DNA from: a virus | Length of the DNA stretch: 64,000 nt | Direction: 5' to 3' (one strand) | IMG/VR virus record: IMGVR_UViG_3300008108_000016 | Location: 93,808-157,807 of that record | Shown here: piece by piece, positions 59,858-64,000 of the stretch | How the letters are laid out: the number at the start of each line of letters is the position of its first letter | Numbering within the stretch: position 1 is the first letter of the stretch | Made by a program: the position numbers and the translations under genes | The notes under the pieces: generated by a model | Database searches by the model: none | What the model was told of the DNA's origin: nothing | Seen by the model: only the letters and a program-made list of their open reading frames with translations

Positions 59858-59897
59858 ATTTTTTTTATTTAAGGTTTATTTTTAACCTCCTTTTTAC

Positions 59898-59929
59898 TAA
59901 AGATATGCTAAAATAAAATTAATGACAAA
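59898..59929 (-). promoter_or_regulatory. Bacteroidetes-type promoter for UVR gene
   Basis: Minus-strand TTTG (59929-59926, inside operator 1) and TATCTTTA (59905-59898) with 20-base spacing, close to TTTG-N19/20-TAnnTTTG. Just downstream the leader carries AAAGGAGGTT (about 59890-59882), a rare Shine-Dalgarno-like sequence. It lies 25 or more bases from the ATG and is partly in a small AGGTT/AACCT hairpin. Confidence 0.5.
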
Positions 59930-59935
59930 ATGTCA
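59923..59935. promoter_or_regulatory. Operator candidate 1: TGACA-N3-TGTCA
   Basis: TGACAAAATGTCA, a palindrome apart from its centre (15 bases with the flanking A/T). Its reverse complement is identical to operator 2 at 59954. It overlaps the -33 region of the UVR gene and lies next to the -7 element for the Clp gene. Confidence 0.7.
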
Positions 59936-59943
59936 TATTTTTG
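59936..59943 (+). promoter_or_regulatory. Host-type -7 element TATTTTTG for ClpC-like gene
   Basis: TATTTTTG fits TAnnTTTG and sits between the two operators, placing a start of transcription near 59950. No good -33 TTTG is seen at the expected place. Confidence 0.4.
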
Positions 59944-59953
59944 TTAATTTATA

Positions 59954-59966
59954 TGACATTTTGTCA
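59954..59966. promoter_or_regulatory. Operator candidate 2: TGACA-N3-TGTCA
   Basis: TGACATTTTGTCA, identical to operator 1 in reverse orientation. Centres are 31 bases apart, about three helical turns, so two dimers could bind on one face. It would block elongation or open-complex formation at the Clp promoter. Confidence 0.7.
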
Positions 59967-60018
59967 AAATATAGACTTTTATTTATTCATTGATTAGATT
60001 TTTAAAAAATTAGAAAAA

Positions 60019-62079
60019 ATGATAGAAAATATGGATAATGATGACAAAGGTAAAAAAGGTTCTGACAAGAATACTCCCGTTCTTGATAATTTTAGTCGCG
60101 ATTTAAATAAGCTTGCTGAAGAAGGTAAATTAGATCCTGTTGTTGGTAGAGAAAAAGAAATTATGAGGATCGCACAAATATTATCAAGAAGAAAGAAAAA
60201 CAATCCAATTATTGTTGGTGAACCAGGTTGTGGTAAAACAGCAATTGTTGAGGGTCTTGCAATGAAAATTTATGAGGGTGATTGTCCAAAAAATTTATCA
60301 GATAAAAGAATCGTTTCTTTGGATATGAACTCAATTGTTGCTGGAACAAAATATAGAGGTCAGTTTGAGGAAAGAATGAAAGTAATTATTGAGGAATTAC
60401 AGAACAATCCTAACATAATTGTTTTTATTGATGAGATTCACACAATTGTTGGTGCTGGTAGTTCTTCAGGATCATTAGATGCATCAAACATATTCAAACC
60501 AGCCCTTGCAAGGGGTGAGATCCAATGTGTGGGGGCAACAACTCTTGATGAGTATCGTAAGAACTTTGAAAAGGATGGAGCCTTGGAAAGAAGATTCCAA
60601 AAGATCATTGTTGATCCTTCAACAAAAGAAGAGACATTAACAATTCTAAAGAATTCAAAACCAAAATATGAATCCCATCACAAAGTTTTTTATACCGATG
60701 AGATTTTAAATTTATGTGTTGAGTTGGCAGACAGATATATAACAGATAGGGAATTCCCTGATAAAGCTTTTGATATATTAGATGAGGTTGGCGCCAGATC
60801 TCAAGTAGATTTAAAATTACCTGAAAACATTGAGAAATTAAAATATGAGTTATCTCTTATTAAGGTTGAAAAATTGGATGTTATTAAAAAACAAAAATAT
60901 GAGTTGGCGGCAGATTTAAGGGATAAAGAAAGGAAGATTCTAACAAAATTAGATGAAGAGAAAAAGAAGTTTGAGGATCAATTACAACAAAGTAAAAGAG
61001 AAATATCTGAAGAACTTGTTTATGAAGTTGTGTCAAATATGACAAAAATCCCTGTTAATAAAATTACGATAGATGAAACAAAGTCTTTGGTCAATTTGGA
61101 ACAAACATTAAATGATATTGTTATCGGACAAGAAGATGCGGTTAAAAAGATCTCAAAATCAATTAGGAGAAACCGTGTCGGCATTAAAGATCCAAATAGA
61201 CCGATTGGTTCATTTATATTTTTGGGATCAACTGGTGTAGGAAAAACGTTCTTAGCAAAAAAATTGGCAAAAGAAATATTCGGAAATGAAGAAAATTTGA
61301 TAAGAGTTGATATGTCTGAGTTTCAGGAGAAACACACAATATCAAGATTAATCGGATCCCCTCCAGGGTATGTTGGTCATGAAGAAGGTGGTCAATTAAC
61401 AGAACAAGTTAAGAACAAACCATATTCGGTTATTTTATTTGATGAGATTGAAAAGGCAAATAAGGACATATTTGCAACCCTCCTTCAAATGTTAGATGAT
61501 GGTCATATGACAGATGGTTTGGGAAGAAAAATTAATTTCAAAAATTGTTTGATTATCATGACATCAAATATTGGAGTTAAAAAACTACAGGATTTTGGTA
61601 ATGGAGTTGGTTTTAAATCAAACAACAATAGTGAGGCAATTAAAGAAGAATATAAAAGAGATATTCTTAAGAAAGAATTAAGTAAGTTTTTTGCTCCCGA
61701 ATTCTTAAATAGAATTGATGATGTGATCATATTTAATTCTCTTAAAAAAGAACATATTGATAAAATTGTTAAACTTGAAATTGATAAGTTAATTGGTAGA
61801 TTAAAATCAATGAAATATAACATCTCCTACGAGTCTTCGGTTATTGATTTAATATCTGAAGTAGGATTTGATGAACAATATGGTGCAAGACCAATTAAAA
61901 GAGCAATACAAGATAAAATTGAGGATCTTATTTCAGAAAAAATATTACTTGACGAAATTAAAGAGGGTCAAGAACATATGTTATATGTTAAGGTTGAGGG
62001 TGAAAATAAAATTATTGATATTGAAAATAGATCATTAGAACAACCGAAGAAAAAAGGGAGAAAGAAAAAGGAGGTTTAA
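60019..62079 (+). CDS. ClpC-like AAA+ unfoldase without N-domain
   Basis: 686 residues. It starts almost directly with AAA-1: [20 protein letters not shown], Walker A GEPGCGKT (67-74), [21 protein letters not shown] short middle domain carries a UVR-like segment ([20 protein letters not shown]). AAA-2 has GSTGVGKT near 405, [41 protein letters not shown]530-G531-F532 ([11 protein letters not shown]) is at the place of the ClpP-docking loop. The usual double Clp N-domain is missing. It probably feeds host ClpP with substrates picked by an adaptor such as the divergent UVR protein. Confidence 0.9.
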   Translation: MIENMDNDDKGKKGSDKNTPVLDNFSRDLNKLAEEGKLDPVVGREKEIMRIAQILSRRKKNNPIIVGEPGCGKTAIVEGLAMKIYEGDCPKNLSDKRIVSLDMNSIVAGTKYRGQFEERMKVIIEELQNNPNIIVFIDEIHTIVGAGSSSGSLDASNIFKPALARGEIQCVGATTLDEYRKNFEKDGALERRFQKIIVDPSTKEETLTILKNSKPKYESHHKVFYTDEILNLCVELADRYITDREFPDKAFDILDEVGARSQVDLKLPENIEKLKYELSLIKVEKLDVIKKQKYELAADLRDKERKILTKLDEEKKKFEDQLQQSKREISEELVYEVVSNMTKIPVNKITIDETKSLVNLEQTLNDIVIGQEDAVKKISKSIRRNRVGIKDPNRPIGSFIFLGSTGVGKTFLAKKLAKEIFGNEENLIRVDMSEFQEKHTISRLIGSPPGYVGHEEGGQLTEQVKNKPYSVILFDEIEKANKDIFATLLQMLDDGHMTDGLGRKINFKNCLIIMTSNIGVKKLQDFGNGVGFKSNNNSEAIKEEYKRDILKKELSKFFAPEFLNRIDDVIIFNSLKKEHIDKIVKLEIDKLIGRLKSMKYNISYESSVIDLISEVGFDEQYGARPIKRAIQDKIEDLISEKILLDEIKEGQEHMLYVKVEGENKIIDIENRSLEQPKKKGRKKKEV

Positions 62080-62092
62080 TAACCTCCTTTTT
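62066..62092. terminator. Bidirectional terminator
   Basis: AAAAGGAGGTT, TAAT loop, AACCTCCTTTT, overlapping the last codons of the ClpC-like gene and ending at the convergent peptidase stop. Confidence 0.88.
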
Positions 62093-62877
62093 TAATGTTT
62101 AGTATAACCAAGTTCTTCAATCATTAGTTTACCCACTTTAATACCATTATAAACATCGTCAACAACAACATATTCATTTTCGGTATGATATCTATAATAT
62201 CCAATTGAGATATTGAAGCAAGATATTTTAAATTTTTGTCTGATCGGATAAATGTCAGTATATGGGTGTCTATGGTATCTTGTATCTTTAGGGAAATGTT
62301 CATTGATCAATCTACCACCAACCTCAAAGAAATCACTTTTACGGTCAAACATATTAACTCCCATCAAAAATTCTGAAATCATATTGTTTTCAGGAGCATC
62401 AAACTGAATAGCATAACCAACATTATCAAAGAATTTAGGATCGGCATTTGAGGATCCCTTACAACCAGTTTCCTCCGAAACAAAAAATGCCGCCTTAACA
62501 TTAGGAAGTTCTTTAAGTAGTTCCAAACAAGCATAAACACCACACTTATCATCACCACCAATACCTGTAGGGTTCCCATCGTTATTATACGCCTTCAAAG
62601 ATAATTTAACATTACCTTGAGCATCTGGTAACATCTCTTCTCTAACATTAATAGAATCAATGGTATGAACCGTGTCCGTATGAGCAATTACACAAGGAAA
62701 ATGATCAACATTTTCATCCGTTTGTTTGGTTGCATAAATATTATAAAGTAGATCAACATAATACGGAATGTTGTTTTCATCCAACCAATCACATATAAAT
62801 TGAATCATTAAATCTTCGTGATACGTTTTTGTCGGAACCGACAAAACTTCTTTCAATAATTGATAATTTCTTTCCAT
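62092..62877 (-). CDS. M20/PepT-like zinc metallopeptidase
   Basis: 261 residues. Metal ligands and catalytic residues in order: H66-x-D68 in CVIAHTDTVH, D109/D110 in GIGGDDKCGVYACLEL, E135-E136 in FFVSEETGCKGS, D160 in YAIQFDAPENN, and a C-terminal His in YYRYHTENEYVVVDDVYNGI. This fits a di-zinc aminopeptidase/tripeptidase of the M20/M28/M42 type. It lacks the M20 dimerisation domain (length 261 against about 400). It lies convergent to the ClpC-like gene and could process the peptides released by ClpP. Confidence 0.85.
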   Translation of the reverse strand: MERNYQLLKEVLSVPTKTYHEDLMIQFICDWLDENNIPYYVDLLYNIYATKQTDENVDHFPCVIAHTDTVHTIDSINVREEMLPDAQGNVKLSLKAYNNDGNPTGIGGDDKCGVYACLELLKELPNVKAAFFVSEETGCKGSSNADPKFFDNVGYAIQFDAPENNMISEFLMGVNMFDRKSDFFEVGGRLINEHFPKDTRYHRHPYTDIYPIRQKFKISCFNISIGYYRYHTENEYVVVDDVYNGIKVGKLMIEELGYTKH

Positions 62878-62895
62878 ACCACAAATGTATGAAAA

Positions 62896-63978
62896 TTAAA
62901 TCAATTTTAAAAACTTTTTTATATTTTTTTTATTTTCTATGAATAATTCATATTGACTCTCAAATCTAATGAATTCATCATAAGTTAAGGATCTTTTAGT
63001 GGTAGAATTAGTTATGTTATTAACAATTTCTATTAACAATTTATTTGTTTTGGGATCCACACTTTTAACTCTGAAGTATAGATTTTTATTTCTTTGTAAA
63101 TTAATCCATTTATCAAAACCATATTTGTTAGCAACAAAACGAATAATACTATAATATTCCTCAACATCATTATACTCTTCAGAATCATATAGTGATTCCA
63201 AAATGTTATCAAAATATCTTGTTATTTGACTATTAAAATATTCATTATCAAAATTATGACATCCAGTATTATAGTATGACTCATTATACATACCATAATT
63301 TTGTTTAGTGTACTTATTAACTATAGAGTGTAATAAGTCCTTCAATGTAGATTCTTCACTACTCCCATTTATAGTTTGAAACAACTTAATTAGTATGTTT
63401 ACAGAAGTAACATATTTGTACATTGAGGATACTTCTCTAATTCCAAAATATTTAAATCTATTCCCTAACTCACTTTCAACCTCTTCCCTACAAGACTGTA
63501 GTTTACATTCATGCTCAATGGTAGCATATTCACCATATACCCAATCAGATTCGTTTGGGAAGTGTTCATAAAAATATTTTGATTTTTGGCGCCAATCTTT
63601 ATTAATTAAATCTTTATTAGTTATATCAACAATCGTATTTAATTTATTTTTGTTATCATTATTTAAAAAATATTCATACAACCACCCTTCGCTCCAAGCT
63701 TCCTCCACATCATATGTGCCATAATCCGCATCCCAATAAGAATCTTCAAACCTCCTTATCCAATATCTATCATCATCATCAAGTTCAAATAAATCAAAAA
63801 AATCATCATCATTATCAAACGTAATAGTTACTTTACTTAAACCCGGATTTTTTTCATTAAAATTAATATGATCTAAAAGATCATCATAACGACTCACATA
63901 CCAACCAGGATTAAACCCCTTTTTAATTGACAATAATAGTTCGTAAATTGGACTATAATCAAGATCTTCGTTTTCCAT
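62896..63978 (-). CDS. Hypothetical protein
   Basis: 360 residues, acidic and aromatic-rich (FDNDDDFFDLFELDDDDRYW, EEAWSEGWLYEYFLNNDNKN), with Asn/Tyr-rich middle (KQNYGMYNESYYNTGCHNFD) and a basic C-terminal helix (SQYELFIENKKNIKKFLKLI). No domain, signal or membrane segment recognised. It has a TATTTATT element at 63984 just upstream, and the peptidase follows 18 bases downstream. Confidence 0.65.
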   Translation of the reverse strand: MENEDLDYSPIYELLLSIKKGFNPGWYVSRYDDLLDHINFNEKNPGLSKVTITFDNDDDFFDLFELDDDDRYWIRRFEDSYWDADYGTYDVEEAWSEGWLYEYFLNNDNKNKLNTIVDITNKDLINKDWRQKSKYFYEHFPNESDWVYGEYATIEHECKLQSCREEVESELGNRFKYFGIREVSSMYKYVTSVNILIKLFQTINGSSEESTLKDLLHSIVNKYTKQNYGMYNESYYNTGCHNFDNEYFNSQITRYFDNILESLYDSEEYNDVEEYYSIIRFVANKYGFDKWINLQRNKNLYFRVKSVDPKTNKLLIEIVNNITNSTTKRSLTYDEFIRFESQYELFIENKKNIKKFLKLI

Positions 63979-63983
63979 ACTAA

Positions 63984-63991
63984 AATAAATA
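63984..63991 (-). promoter_or_regulatory. Variant late promoter core TATTTATT
   Basis: TATTTATT 13 bases before the ATG at 63978. Confidence 0.35.
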
Positions 63992-64000
63992 TATGTTATA

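Noticed and set aside
1-64000. tRNA or rRNA genes
   Set aside because: No gap exceeds about 160 bases, and none shows a cloverleaf-like pattern or a CCA-like end on inspection; a covariance-model scan was not possible.

Overview
The window looks like part of a large, AT-rich, T4-like myovirus that infects a Bacteroidetes (probably flavobacterial) host. The T4-type head genes lie on the minus strand in T4 order: terminase, portal, prohead protease, scaffold and major capsid protein. A gp55-like late sigma factor, PhoH, dUTPase and a gp5-like baseplate protein are also present. Host clues are the near absence of Shine-Dalgarno sequences before start codons, TAnnTTTG-type promoters before a few genes, a secreted protein with a C-terminal type IX secretion (T9SS) sorting domain, a Bacteroidetes-like bS21 ribosomal protein and a DUF4494-like protein. 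I saw no rRNA, tRNA, integrase or CRISPR array, and there is no gene-free stretch over 300 bases.

Layout. 1-10218 (minus): tail-fibre and virion surface genes (partial fibre, Pro/Thr-rich protein, a fibre with about 22 copies of a 17-residue repeat, a large Cys-rich LamG-like protein). Between them sits a cassette of two sulfotransferases and three glycosyltransferases, one of which resembles the autotransporter heptosyltransferase TibC/AAH. 10295-13065 (plus): LETM1-like protein, WYL protein and small unknowns, ending in a terminator. 13173-15315: a Vsr-type homing endonuclease beside a glycosyltransferase whose 5' part carries an in-frame TGA. 15318-16608: 3'-5' exonuclease and dUTPase. 16605-27588: a tightly overlapping operon of glycosyltransferases, methyltransferases, GDP-mannose-3,5-epimerase-like enzyme, BKACE (DUF849) enzyme, NeuD-like acyltransferase and DegT aminotransferase. 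27554-32232: PhoH, HAD-like protein, two more glycosyltransferases, late sigma factor. 32232-38527: baseplate and virion genes. 38574-42565: small genes, a host-like T9SS cargo plus membrane protein, and an HNH homing endonuclease. 42673-57151 (minus): head morphogenesis block, interrupted on the opposite strand by a phage bS21 gene. 57242-63978: nucleotidyltransferase, KTSC protein, secreted protein, UVR-motif protein divergent from a ClpC-like AAA+ ATPase, M20-type peptidase and an unknown protein.

How it may work together. The sigma factor could drive late genes from a recurrent sense-strand motif, TATTTATA, found 12-43 bases (mostly 12-28) before many structural genes. The prohead protease probably matures the capsid protein and a set of proteins sharing a short helix ending in Glu (TESDLxRIVKRVxNE type), which I interpret as a capsid-targeting and cleavage tag. 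More than 20 glycan genes, some embedded among fibre genes, suggest that the phage decorates its own virion proteins with sulfated or heptose-like glycans. bS21 and the ClpC/UVR pair, under a paired TGACA-N3-TGTCA operator, suggest control of host translation and proteolysis. All functional statements come from reading the sequence; no database search was possible.
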